33,851 bases of DNA from an uncultured Hymenobacter sp. (GTDB lineage Bacteria > Bacteroidota > Bacteroidia > Cytophagales > Hymenobacteraceae): contig CAJYPK010000017.1 in assembly GCA_913776615.1 (NCBI GenBank), positions 1 through 33,851 on the forward strand. The letters are read 5' to 3'. This document shows, one piece after another, positions 26,463 to 33,801 of this stretch. Every line of letters starts with the position of its first letter. Position 1 is the stretch's first letter. A program made the position numbers and the translations under genes. The notes beneath the pieces are model-generated. The model had not been told where the DNA came from. It searched no databases and saw nothing but the letters and a program-made list of their open reading frames with translations.

Positions 26463-26487
26463 CGTGGGCTTTGTAGTCCGCGCTACG
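26458..26487. terminator. Hairpin carrying both stop codons of convergent genes
   Basis: CGTAGCG (26458-26464) pairs with CGCTACG (26481-26487). The inner bases continue the stem through two G-T pairs to a TTGT loop, giving about 13 pairs. The TAG of the epimerase gene (26460-26462) and the TAG of the phosphatase gene (26485-26483, minus) lie symmetrically in the two arms. Confidence 0.75.
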
Positions 26488-26992
26488 TTGCCTGTAAAAT
26501 AAGCTCGGTAGCGGCCCGCAGATCGGCTACGCGGGGCTCGTAGGCCAGCGGCTCGGCGTGGCCGACCAAAATGCCACGCACGCCCAACTTGGCCCCGGCT
26601 TCCATGTCGCGGGCGCGGTCGCCCACGAGCCAGCAGCGGGTGGGGGCGAGGTGGAAGCGGGCCACGGCCTTTTCAAGCATCCCCGAGTCGGGCTTGCGGA
26701 AAATGGACTCGCTGACGGAGGGATGGTTTTCCGCGAAGTAGAGCGCGTCCAGCTTATAGCCACAGGCCTGCTGCAACAGCTCGTGGCAGGCCAGCACGTC
26801 GGCCCGGGTGTAGAGCCCCTTGGCGATACCGGCCTGGTTGGTCACTACCACGAGGTAGTAGCCAGCGGCCTTGAGGCGGGCCAGGCTTTCGGGCACGCCG
26901 GGGCAGATGCGGAAGCGCTCGGGCGTCCAGACGTAATCGCCCATTTCTTCATTGAGTACCCCGTCGCGATCCAGAAAAATTGCCTGATTCAT
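26483..26992 (-). CDS. HAD-IIIA phosphatase, GmhB-like (heptose 1,7-bisphosphate 7-phosphatase family)
   Basis: This is a 169-residue HAD-superfamily phosphatase. Motif I is IFLDRDGVLNEEMGDY with the nucleophile D8 and D10 region. Motif II is VVVTNQAGIAKG, typical of GmhB/HisB-N enzymes, the motif III Lys is in FRKPDSGM, and motif IV is WLVGDRARDMEAG. GmhB makes ADP-heptose precursors for lipopolysaccharide or S-layer glycans. The usual GmhB zinc loop with three Cys (C-x-H...C-x-C-RKP) is not present: here it reads AENHPSVSESIFRKP. The enzyme is therefore a zinc-less variant, or a relative with another substrate. It stands alone on the minus strand. Confidence 0.75.
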   Translation of the reverse strand: MNQAIFLDRDGVLNEEMGDYVWTPERFRICPGVPESLARLKAAGYYLVVVTNQAGIAKGLYTRADVLACHELLQQACGYKLDALYFAENHPSVSESIFRKPDSGMLEKAVARFHLAPTRCWLVGDRARDMEAGAKLGVRGILVGHAEPLAYEPRVADLRAATELILQAT

Positions 26993-27051
26993 TCTTAATT
27001 CGTTGGCTGCTGGCGGTGGGCGCCCAGCTTGATGGCCTTTAATTTTATCAG

Positions 27052-27059
27052 CAAAGCTA
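27052..27059 (-). promoter_or_regulatory. -7 box of the GmhB-like gene
   Basis: TAGCTTTG on the minus strand matches TAnnTTTG, 59 nt before the ATG at 26992. No TTG is seen at the usual distance. Confidence 0.4.
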
Positions 27060-27093
27060 CCTGCCCGCTCCCATCGGCCGGCTGCTCTCTACC

Positions 27094-28422
27094 ATGCGCA
27101 TTGCCATTATCGGCGGCGGCCTCACCGGTCTCACGCTGGCCTTTTACCTTGAGCAAGCGGGCGTGCCCTACGACCTGCTGGAAGCCAGCCCCCGGCCGGG
27201 CGGCAATTTGCTGTCGCCCCGCGCCCCCGAGGGCTACCAGCTCGAAGCCGGCCCCAACTCCCTTCTGCTCAGCACCGAATTGGAAGAACTGTTGACTGAG
27301 CTGGGCCTGCAAGATGCCATCCAGGAAGCCGCGCCCGTAAGCCAGCACCGCTACGTGCTGCGCCAGGGGCAATACCAGGCGCTACCCGCCTCCCCGCCCG
27401 CGCTGCTGGCCAGCAGCTTTTTCGGCTTCCGCACCAAGCTGCGGCTGCTGGCCGAGCTGCTGCGCCGCCCCGCCCCGCCGGTGCCGGGCGAAACGGTAGC
27501 CGCGTTTTTTGCGCGGCATTTCGGGCCGGAAGTAGTGCAGTACGCCGTCAACCCCTTCGTGGCGGGCATCTACGCCGGCGACCCGGCCGAGCTGCTGCTG
27601 TCGCTTACCTTTCCGCAGTTGGCTACGCTGGAGGCCCGGCACGGCTCGCTGCTGCGCGGCTTGGCCAAAGGCCCCAAAACCGGCCGCCGCCGCACCGTTA
27701 CGCTGCGCGGCGGCGTGCAAACGCTCACCGACGCGCTGGCCGCCCGCCTGCGCGCCTACCAGCCGGGGCAGCCCGTGACGGCGGTGCGCCGCCTGGCCGG
27801 CGGGCAGTACGAAATAAGCTGCGCCGGCCAGCCGCAGCCCGCGCTGTACTCGCACGTGGCGCTGGCGTTGCCCACCTACGCCGCCGCCGAGCTGTTGGCC
27901 CCGCAGTTTCCGGCGGCAGCGGCGGCTTTGGCAGCCGTGCGCTACCCGCCCATGACACTCGTGTACTCGGCCTACGACCGGGCAGCCGTGGCGCACCCGC
28001 TGCAAGGCTTCGGGGCGCTCAACCCGCAGGTGGAGGGTACGTATTCGGCTGGCTCGATCTGGACCAGCTCGCTGTTTCCCGACCGGGTGCCGACGGGGCA
28101 GGTGCTGTTTACCAGCTTCGTGGGCGGGGTGCAGTTTGCCCGGCAGGCCCAGGAGCCGGAGGCCACCCAGCTGGCGGCAGTGCACGCCGAGCTGAGCCGA
28201 CTCTACGGCATCAGCGGCGAGCCGCGCTGGCAGGGGCGCGCTTACTGGGCGCAGAGCATCCCCCAATTTGATCATCAGCTGGCCGCTGCCCGGGCGGCCG
28301 TGGCTCCGCTGGCTGCCGAGGGCATCGTGGCCGCGGCCAACTGGCAGGCCGGCGTGAGCGTGCCCGACTGCGTACGGCATGCTCGCCAGCTGGCGCAGCA
28401 GCTAGCGCCTCCCGGAAAATAA
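27094..28422 (+). CDS. hemG: Protoporphyrinogen/coproporphyrinogen oxidase (HemY-type)
   Basis: This is a 442-residue FAD-dependent oxidase of late haem synthesis. The dinucleotide-binding motif MRIAIIGGGLTGLTLAFYL opens the protein, then EASPRPGGNLLSP and LEAGPNSLLLS as in the HemY/PPOX fold. Other visible parts are VNPFVAGIYAGDPAELL near residue 150, TLRGGVQTLTDALA, and the C-terminal FAD segment AAANWQAGVSVPDCVRH. It oxidises protoporphyrinogen IX, or coproporphyrinogen III if the organism uses the coproporphyrin-dependent route; sequence reading cannot decide. No other haem gene is next to it. The symbol follows common annotation of this family; hemY or cgoX are alternatives. Confidence 0.92.
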   Translation: MRIAIIGGGLTGLTLAFYLEQAGVPYDLLEASPRPGGNLLSPRAPEGYQLEAGPNSLLLSTELEELLTELGLQDAIQEAAPVSQHRYVLRQGQYQALPASPPALLASSFFGFRTKLRLLAELLRRPAPPVPGETVAAFFARHFGPEVVQYAVNPFVAGIYAGDPAELLLSLTFPQLATLEARHGSLLRGLAKGPKTGRRRTVTLRGGVQTLTDALAARLRAYQPGQPVTAVRRLAGGQYEISCAGQPQPALYSHVALALPTYAAAELLAPQFPAAAAALAAVRYPPMTLVYSAYDRAAVAHPLQGFGALNPQVEGTYSAGSIWTSSLFPDRVPTGQVLFTSFVGGVQFARQAQEPEATQLAAVHAELSRLYGISGEPRWQGRAYWAQSIPQFDHQLAAARAAVAPLAAEGIVAAANWQAGVSVPDCVRHARQLAQQLAPPGK

Positions 28423-28516
28423 TAGCTGAATGGGCATTTATTTCGCCGCTGGCTGGTTTTCCGCTCAGAAAGTCGCCTTCTTCCTTTCGGGCGCGCAACC
28501 CTCTTCTCCCACCCCG

Positions 28517-28524
28517 TATCTTTG
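28517..28524 (+). promoter_or_regulatory. -7 box of the glycosyltransferase gene
   Basis: TATCTTTG lies 6 nt before the ATG at 28531, implying a leaderless or nearly leaderless mRNA. No TTG is visible at the usual -33 distance. Confidence 0.45.
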
Positions 28525-28530
28525 CCTGCG

Positions 28531-29313
28531 ATGAGTACTATGGCCGCCGGACTGGTCTTAATTCCGACGTACAACGAGCGGGAAAACGTGGAGCTGATTA
28601 TCCGCGCGGTGTTTTCGCTGCCCAAAAACTTTCACGTCCTGATTATCGACGACGGTTCCCCCGACGGTACGGGCGCGCTGGTACGCGAGCTGCTCCCCGA
28701 GTTTGCGGGCCGGCTCTTCCTGGAAGAGCGGGCGGGTAAGCAGGGACTAGGCACGGCCTACATCTTCGGCTTCCGGTGGGCGCTGGCCCGGGGGTACGAC
28801 TTTGTGTTTGAGATGGATGCCGACTTCTCGCACAACCCGCAAGACCTGCTGCGCCTGTACGAAGCCTGCGCCGTACAGGGCTATGATCTGGCCATCGGCT
28901 CGCGCTATAGCGACGGCGTAAACGTAGTCAACTGGCCCATGAGCCGCGTGCTCATGTCGTATTTTGCCTCCAAGTACGTGCGCCTCATCACGGGTATGCC
29001 CATCCACGATGCCACGGCCGGCTTTAAGTGCTACTCGGCCCGTGTGCTGCGGGCCATCGACCTGAGCCGCATTCACTTCGTCGGCTATGCCTTTCAGATC
29101 GAAATGAAATGGCTGACTTACCGGCTGGGCTTCCGCATTAAAGAGGTGCCCATCATCTTTACTGATCGCACCCGCGGGCAGTCTAAAATGTCGAAGGGCA
29201 TTTTCCGGGAGGCACTCTTCGGCGTGGTGCAAATGAAACTGAGCAGCTGGGTGCACCCGCCGCGCCGCACCGACGGCGCCCCGCAGGGCCAGCCATCCAT
29301 GCAAGTAGGGTAA
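28531..29313 (+). CDS. Polyprenol-monophosphomannose synthase-like GT2 glycosyltransferase
   Basis: This is a 260-residue glycosyltransferase of family 2, DPM1-like. It likely transfers mannose (or glucose) from a nucleotide sugar to a polyprenyl phosphate at the inner membrane. Marks are LIPTYNERENVELIIRAV, VLIIDDGSPDGTGALV, the DxD region FEMDADFSHNPQDL, DLAIGSRYSDG, TGMPIHDATAGFKCYSARVL and KEVPIIFTDRTRGQSKMSKGI. It lacks C-terminal membrane helices, as in soluble DPM1. The ATG at 28531 was chosen; an upstream TTG is inside the -7 box. The last codons and the stop (29311-29313) lie in the left arm of a palindromic repeat. An undecaprenyl-phosphate sugar donor role is likely. Confidence 0.88.
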   Translation: MSTMAAGLVLIPTYNERENVELIIRAVFSLPKNFHVLIIDDGSPDGTGALVRELLPEFAGRLFLEERAGKQGLGTAYIFGFRWALARGYDFVFEMDADFSHNPQDLLRLYEACAVQGYDLAIGSRYSDGVNVVNWPMSRVLMSYFASKYVRLITGMPIHDATAGFKCYSARVLRAIDLSRIHFVGYAFQIEMKWLTYRLGFRIKEVPIIFTDRTRGQSKMSKGIFREALFGVVQMKLSSWVHPPRRTDGAPQGQPSMQVG

Positions 29314-29412
29314 GCTTTCGCTTGCCCCGCGTATGGAAGGCATCACTCTACTTGTAGCAAGTAGCTTTCGCAGCGCCTACCCGGGCGCCGGGCAAGCTAA
29401 AGCTTACCCTAC
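29305..29412. repeat. Palindromic repeat overlapping the glycosyltransferase stop codon
   Basis: Arms of 22 bp at 29305-29326 and 29391-29412 (GTAGGGTAAGCTTTnGCTTG) are inverted copies with one mismatch. An inner hairpin CTACTTG-TAG-CAAGTAG lies at 29348-29364. The TAA of the left arm is the stop codon of the preceding gene. The arm has the AAGCTnnnGCTTG plan also seen at 1674-1746. Confidence 0.85.
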
Positions 29413-29451
29413 AGGCTGATTTTTCGTATTCTGACAAGCTTGCCTTGCCGG

Positions 29452-30390
29452 ATGGAAAACACGCCTCTCTTCTGGGTTTTATTTAACCTGTTCGTTATCG
29501 GGCTGTTGCTGCTCGATTTGCTGGTGCTCAACCGGCGCGCCCACGCCGTGAAGCTGGGCGAAGCCCTGGGCTGGAGCGCTTTCTGGATAACGCTCTCGCT
29601 GGGTTTCAACTACCTGGTGTACCGCACGATGGGGCACGAGGCCGGTCTGCAATGGCTGACCGGCTACCTCATCGAGAAGGCGCTGAGCGTGGATAACTTA
29701 TTCGTATTCCTGCTCATTTTCACTTATTTCAAGGTTCCGGCCGAGTATCAGCATCGCATTCTGTTCTGGGGCGTGCTGGGGGCGCTGGTACTACGCGGCA
29801 TTTTCATTCTGGCGGGCGCGGCGCTGCTGGCCAAGTTTCACTTTCTACTCTACCTGCTGGGGGCCTTTTTGGTGTACACGGGGGTGCGCATGGCCTTCAG
29901 CGGCGACGCCGACCCCGAGATTGACCCCAACAATAACCCGGTAGTGCGGTTCTTGAGTCGACGCCTGCCCATCACCCGGCAGCTCGACGGTGGCAAGTTC
30001 TTTACCCGGCGCGATGGCCTGCGCTTTGCCACCCCCCTCCTGGTAGTACTGGTGATGGTCGAAACCACCGACGTAGTATTCGCCGCCGATTCCATTCCCG
30101 CCATTCTGGCCGTATCGCGCAATACGTTCGTGGTCTATACCTCCAACGTATTTGCCCTGCTGGGGCTGCGGGCGCTGTATTTTGCGCTCGCCAGCCTCAT
30201 GACGCTCTTTCACTACCTGCACTACGGCCTGGCGCTTATCCTGGTCTTTATTGGCGGCAAGCTACTGGCCGAGGATATGTTACGCGACCGCTTTGGCTGG
30301 GAGCTACCCGTGCCAATGTCGCTCGGCATCGTCGGGCTACTGCTGCTGGGCTCGGTCGGCGCCTCCCTGCTGTGGCCAAAAAAACAATAA
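29452..30390 (+). CDS. TerC/Alx-family integral membrane protein
   Basis: This is a 312-residue protein with about nine membrane helices. The TerC family marks are the paired acidic motifs in EKALSVDNLFVFLLIF near residue 80 and VETTDVVFAADSIPAILAV near 205. The first helix region is FWVLFNLFVIGLLLLDLLVL. E. coli Alx and related TerC proteins are linked to manganese export and to assembly of exported metal enzymes; tellurite resistance is the historical name. The closest group by length is Alx. The start is the ATG at 29452, just after a palindromic repeat. No mntR-type site or riboswitch (yybP-ykoY) was recognised in the short leader. Confidence 0.92.
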   Translation: MENTPLFWVLFNLFVIGLLLLDLLVLNRRAHAVKLGEALGWSAFWITLSLGFNYLVYRTMGHEAGLQWLTGYLIEKALSVDNLFVFLLIFTYFKVPAEYQHRILFWGVLGALVLRGIFILAGAALLAKFHFLLYLLGAFLVYTGVRMAFSGDADPEIDPNNNPVVRFLSRRLPITRQLDGGKFFTRRDGLRFATPLLVVLVMVETTDVVFAADSIPAILAVSRNTFVVYTSNVFALLGLRALYFALASLMTLFHYLHYGLALILVFIGGKLLAEDMLRDRFGWELPVPMSLGIVGLLLLGSVGASLLWPKKQ

Positions 30391-30411
30391 CTAATTGTTA
30401 AGTATTACTGG

Positions 30412-30472
30412 TTAATTGTTAATGTTTTTCTTCAAGAATACCATAGTGTCGGAAAAACATATTAACAATTAA
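30412..30472. repeat. AT-rich inverted repeat between terC-like and egtD-like genes
   Basis: TTAATTGTTAATGTTTTTC (30412-30430) pairs with the segment 30452-30472, with a 2-nt bulge and a 21-nt loop. It is followed by more TTAACAA-type units up to 30496. A 15-bp unit here (30475-30489) recurs exactly at 10588-10602 before pckA. It may serve as a terminator or a promoter-bearing repeat. Confidence 0.6.
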
Positions 30473-30515
30473 TCATTAACAACTAACAATTAACAATCAC
30501 CAACCCACCCTCATT

Positions 30516-31469
30516 TTGAATCACCTCGCCGCCCACCTGGCCCAGGGTTTTAGCCAAACACCCAAAACGCTGTCGTCGAAATACTTTTACGATGCTACTG
30601 GCAGCCGCTTGTTTCAACAGATAATGGGCCTGCCCGAATACTACCTCACCCGCACCGAGCTGGCAATTTTTCAGGAGCAAGGAGCCGCCATTGGGCGGGC
30701 GCTGGGGGCCGGGGCCGCCGGGCAACCGCTGGCCGTCGTAGAGCTAGGAGCCGGCGATGGCCTGAAAACCAAGCTACTGCTGCGTGAGCTCCTGGCCCAG
30801 CCAGCTCCCATCACCTACGTACCGGTTGATATTTCGCCCTCAGCCCTTGAGGAACTGGTGGCTTCGCTGCACACCGAGCTTCCCGGCCTGCCCACCGAGC
30901 CGCTGGCCGCCGAGTACGGGGCCGCGTTGGCCCAGCTGGCCACCCGACCGGGAGCCAAGGCCGTATTGTTCGTGGGCTCCAACCTCGGCAATTTTACGCC
31001 CGACGAACAGGTGGCGTTCATGCGTGAGCTGGCCCAGCCCCTCACCCCCGCCGACCGCCTGCTGGTGGGTTTTGATTTGCGCAAAGACCCGCGCCGCATC
31101 CGGGCGGCCTACGACGACGCGCAGGGCGTCACGGCCGAATTCAACTACAACCTGCTGCGCCGGCTCAACGCCGAGGCCGGGGCCGATTTTGAGCTTGATG
31201 CCTGGCAGCATTTCCCCGACTATGACCCCAGCACCGGGGCCATGCGCTCGTGGCTGGTGAGCCGCCGCGCCCAGACGGTACACTTAGCCAGCTTACCCGG
31301 CCAATCTTTCGAGATTGCCGCCTGGGAGGCCGTACATACCGAAAGCTCGTACAAGTTTACCCTGCCCCAGATAGCCACCCTAGCCGCCAACGCGGGCCTG
31401 CGCGTGGTCGAGGTATTTCAGGACGCGGCCGGCGACTTTGCCGACGTGGTTCTGGCGCTGGCCGAGTAA
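30516..31469 (+). CDS. egtD: L-histidine N-alpha-methyltransferase, EgtD-like
   Basis: This is a 317-residue SAM-dependent enzyme that trimethylates histidine to hercynine, the first step of ergothioneine synthesis. Marks are the N-terminal block LSSKYFYDATGSRLFQQI, MGLPEYYLTRTELAIF, the SAM motif VVELGAGDGLKTKLLLREL, VPVDISPSALEELV, LFVGSNLGNFTPDE and LLVGFDLRKDP. The length matches EgtD of mycobacteria (about 321). The start appears to be TTG at 30516; no in-frame ATG fits the family N-terminus. No egtB or other ergothioneine gene is in the window. The gene sits alone between an AT-rich repeat and a palindromic repeat. Confidence 0.88.
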   Translation: MNHLAAHLAQGFSQTPKTLSSKYFYDATGSRLFQQIMGLPEYYLTRTELAIFQEQGAAIGRALGAGAAGQPLAVVELGAGDGLKTKLLLRELLAQPAPITYVPVDISPSALEELVASLHTELPGLPTEPLAAEYGAALAQLATRPGAKAVLFVGSNLGNFTPDEQVAFMRELAQPLTPADRLLVGFDLRKDPRRIRAAYDDAQGVTAEFNYNLLRRLNAEAGADFELDAWQHFPDYDPSTGAMRSWLVSRRAQTVHLASLPGQSFEIAAWEAVHTESSYKFTLPQIATLAANAGLRVVEVFQDAAGDFADVVLALAE

Positions 31470-31474
31470 GGGCG

Positions 31475-31482
31475 TAAATTTG
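31475..31482 (+). promoter_or_regulatory. -7 box in the egtD-MATE gap
   Basis: TAAATTTG, just after the egtD stop, matches TAnnTTTG. The next gene starts at 31615, so the leader would contain the whole palindromic repeat 31502-31599. No -33 TTG is at the usual distance. Confidence 0.35.
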
Positions 31483-31501
31483 CGCCCGCAACCCTTGTAA
31501 A

Positions 31502-31599
31502 AACGTCGTGCCGCGCCCCGCGTCGCATCTGCTAGAATCGTTAGCGGCCCCAGCCCTGGCGGTGCGAGCAAGATGCGACGCGGGGCGCGGCACGCCGTT
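31502..31599. repeat. GC-rich palindromic repeat before the MATE gene
   Basis: Arms of 29 bp at 31502-31530 and 31571-31599 (core GTGCCGCGCCCCGCGTCGCA) are inverted copies with one mismatch, with a 40-bp spacer. It fills the gap between egtD and the MATE gene. An in-frame ATG at 31573 inside it is not a credible start. Confidence 0.88.
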
Positions 31600-31614
31600 C
31601 TACCCTACCCGATT

Positions 31615-33036
31615 ATGCTTGTTAAGTCCCACCTCCGCCCTACCCTTTTACTAGCTTATCCCGTGGTGCTCAGCCAGCTGGGGCACATTCTGGTAAGCGT
31701 GTGCGACTCGGTAATGGTGGGCCAGACCGGCAAGCTGCCGCTGGCCGCCGTGAGCGTGGGCGTGAGCACTACTACCGTGCTCATGGTGCTGGGCCTGGGC
31801 ATCAGCATGGGCGCGGTGCCGCGGGTGGCCGCCGCCAATGGCCGGGGCGACCATGCCGCGCTGGGGCACTTGCTGGTGGGCACCATCTGGCTCAATACCC
31901 TGGTGGGCGTGTTGCTGGCCGGCCTCAGCCAGCTCCTGCCGCTGGCCATGCCCCACCTGCACCAAGCGCCCGAAGTAGTGGCGCTGGCCACGCCCTGGGT
32001 GCGGGTGGTGGGCCTGTCGCTGCTGCCGCTGATGGTATTTCAGGGCTTTCGGGAATGGGCCGAGGGCCTGGGGCTCACGAGCCAGGCCATGCAGCTATCC
32101 ATTCTGGGCAACGTAGTCAACGCGCTCCTGTGCTACGCCTTGATATTCGGGCACTTCGGCGCCCCCGCCCTGGGGCTGATGGGCGCTGCCTGGGCTACGC
32201 TGATCTCCCGGGTACTCATGGCCCTGATGATGGCGCTATTCGTGCTGCGGGCCGAGCGGCTGCGCAGCCGCCGCCCCGCCGAAGCGGCCAACTGGCTGCG
32301 GCCCGGCCTGGCCGAGCTGCGCGGGCAGCTGGCCCTGGGCCTGCCCATCGGGGTGCAGATGATGTTTGAAGTCGGCGCCTTCGCTACCTCGGCCCTGATG
32401 ATGGGCTGGCTGGGCGTAACCACCCAGGCCGCCCACCAGATTGCCATCAACGTGGCCTCGGTGACGTACATGGCGGCCAGCGGCATTGCGGCGGCGGCTA
32501 CTATTCGGGTAGGCAATTTGCGGGGCGGCGGCGACCTCGGCGGGGCGCGGCAGGCGGGCTTTGCGGCCTACTGGCTGGCCTTCGGCTTCATGGGCACGAT
32601 GGGCCTGCTGCTGATTGTGCTGCGGCACCTCATCCCCACGTACTACAACACCGACCCGGCCGTGGTGGCCCAGGCGGCCACGCTACTCACCATCGCGGCG
32701 GCCTTCCAGGTGTCTGATGGCCTCCAGGTGGTGGGGCTGGGCGCGCTGCGCGGGCTGGAAGACGTGAAAGTACCTTCGGTAGTGGCGCTGCTGGCTTACT
32801 GGGCCATTGCGCTGCCGCTGGGCTACTGGTTGGGCTTTGAGCTGGGCATGGGGGCGCCCGGCGTGTGGCTGGGCTTGCTCACGGGCCTCACCATCGTGGC
32901 GGTGGTACTGCTCCAGCGCTTTCGTAAGCAGAGCGAGCCGGGCCAGCGGCGGCCGGGAGTCGGTAGCCTGGCGTACCCGGGCCAGCAGGTGGTGGCCGCC
33001 GAGGAAATCCTGACTACCGGCCAACCCGCCGGCTAG
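31615..33036 (+). CDS. MATE-family efflux transporter
   Basis: This is a 473-residue, 12-helix inner-membrane exporter of the multidrug and toxin extrusion family, NorM-like, using a sodium or proton gradient. Marks are the first helix AYPVVLSQLGHILVSVCDSV with VMVGQTGKLPLAAVSVG, the central GLPIGVQMMFEVGAF, MMGWLGVTTQAAHQIAINV and the internal repeat typical of MATE proteins (IAAAATIRVGNLRGGGD). The C-terminal 40 residues are a polar cytosolic tail. The ATG at 31615 was chosen; the extension to 31573 is within a repeat. The substrate is unknown. It precedes the DUF922-type gene by 97 bp in the same direction. Confidence 0.92.
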   Translation: MLVKSHLRPTLLLAYPVVLSQLGHILVSVCDSVMVGQTGKLPLAAVSVGVSTTTVLMVLGLGISMGAVPRVAAANGRGDHAALGHLLVGTIWLNTLVGVLLAGLSQLLPLAMPHLHQAPEVVALATPWVRVVGLSLLPLMVFQGFREWAEGLGLTSQAMQLSILGNVVNALLCYALIFGHFGAPALGLMGAAWATLISRVLMALMMALFVLRAERLRSRRPAEAANWLRPGLAELRGQLALGLPIGVQMMFEVGAFATSALMMGWLGVTTQAAHQIAINVASVTYMAASGIAAAATIRVGNLRGGGDLGGARQAGFAAYWLAFGFMGTMGLLLIVLRHLIPTYYNTDPAVVAQAATLLTIAAAFQVSDGLQVVGLGALRGLEDVKVPSVVALLAYWAIALPLGYWLGFELGMGAPGVWLGLLTGLTIVAVVLLQRFRKQSEPGQRRPGVGSLAYPGQQVVAAEEILTTGQPAG

Positions 33037-33133
33037 GCGCGGAACTCAGAGCCCAGGCTTCATTGTCCGAACATCAACCGGCGGCTTTGTACCCCGCTGC
33101 CTGATTTTCACAATCGACCAGCTCTTTTCTCAA

Positions 33134-33697
33134 ATGACCAGTACTTGGTGGAAGCCTCTCGCGCTCTTGGTATGCCTGGCCGGGCCGGCCGCCGCGCAGC
33201 AAGTAAAGCTGCCGCCCGGCGCCATCCGGTGGTCGGCCAACCGCCCGCTTACGGTAGCCGACTTTAAGGGTCGGCCCCGGGCCAACCAGGGTCACGCAGC
33301 CCTCACTTCGGCTAATATCAACACCGGGGCTACCTGCCGCAACAACATCTTCGCGGGCACGGCCCAGGCCAGCTTCGACCCCGCTACCTCCTGGGTACGC
33401 GAGCCAGCAACCATGACGCCCGCCCTACTGCGCCACGAGCAATTGCACTTCGACATCGCCGAGGTGTACGCTCGCCGCCTGCGCCAGCAGCTGGGCGCGA
33501 TGCACACGGCCTGCGACCAACTGGGCTCGACTTTCGACCGCATCAGCCAGAAGGCCTACGCCGACTGGCAGCAGGCCGAGGATACCTACGACCGCGATAC
33601 CAACCACGGCCTGCTGCACGAGCGCCAAGCCCAGTGGGAAGCCCAGGTGCGTCAGCAACTACTCGACCTGGCGGCTTTCGCTGAGAAAGACGCCTGA
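33134..33697 (+). CDS. Exported DUF922-type HExxH protein
   Basis: This is a 187-residue protein with a signal peptide (MTSTWWKPLALLVCLAG, cleavage near PAAAQQ). Residues 28-60 hold IRWSANRPLTVADFKGRP. The motif HEQLHFD at 101-107 (H101, E102, H105) is the HExxH zinc-binding signature, flanked by LLRHEQLHFDIAEVYARRL. The long helical tail (about 125-187) is rich in Tyr, Asp, Gln. This fits the DUF922 predicted secreted zinc-dependent protease group. The activity is not shown. It is a small envelope protein, probably periplasmic. No signal for a lipid anchor or T9SS was seen. Confidence 0.85.
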   Translation: MTSTWWKPLALLVCLAGPAAAQQVKLPPGAIRWSANRPLTVADFKGRPRANQGHAALTSANINTGATCRNNIFAGTAQASFDPATSWVREPATMTPALLRHEQLHFDIAEVYARRLRQQLGAMHTACDQLGSTFDRISQKAYADWQQAEDTYDRDTNHGLLHERQAQWEAQVRQQLLDLAAFAEKDA

Positions 33698-33728
33698 AGT
33701 ACTACCGTTGGCTCGGAAGTCTTACTGG

Positions 33729-33801
33729 CGCGAGTTTAGCGGAGCGTAACTCGTGCCTGGCCATGACGTGGAGGCTGCGCCTCCACTGCCGCAACGCGGC
33801 A
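33729..33801. repeat. Cluster of three tight hairpins after the last gene
   Basis: GCGCGAGTT pairs with AACTCGTGC within 33729-33757 (imperfect), GTGGAGGC-TGC-GCCTCCAC is a perfect hairpin at 33768-33786, and TGCCGC-AAC-GCGGCA follows directly at 33787-33801. The cluster is a structured intergenic repeat; no gene is seen in 33698-33851. Confidence 0.75.

Noticed and set aside
29414..29451. Manganese riboswitch (yybP-ykoY type) before the TerC-like gene
   Set aside because: The leader between the repeat and the ATG is only about 40 nt and lacks the conserved loops of that riboswitch.
31573..31614. Alternative MATE start inside the palindromic repeat
   Set aside because: The 14 extra residues come from the repeat arm, and the MATE fold begins after the ATG at 31615.
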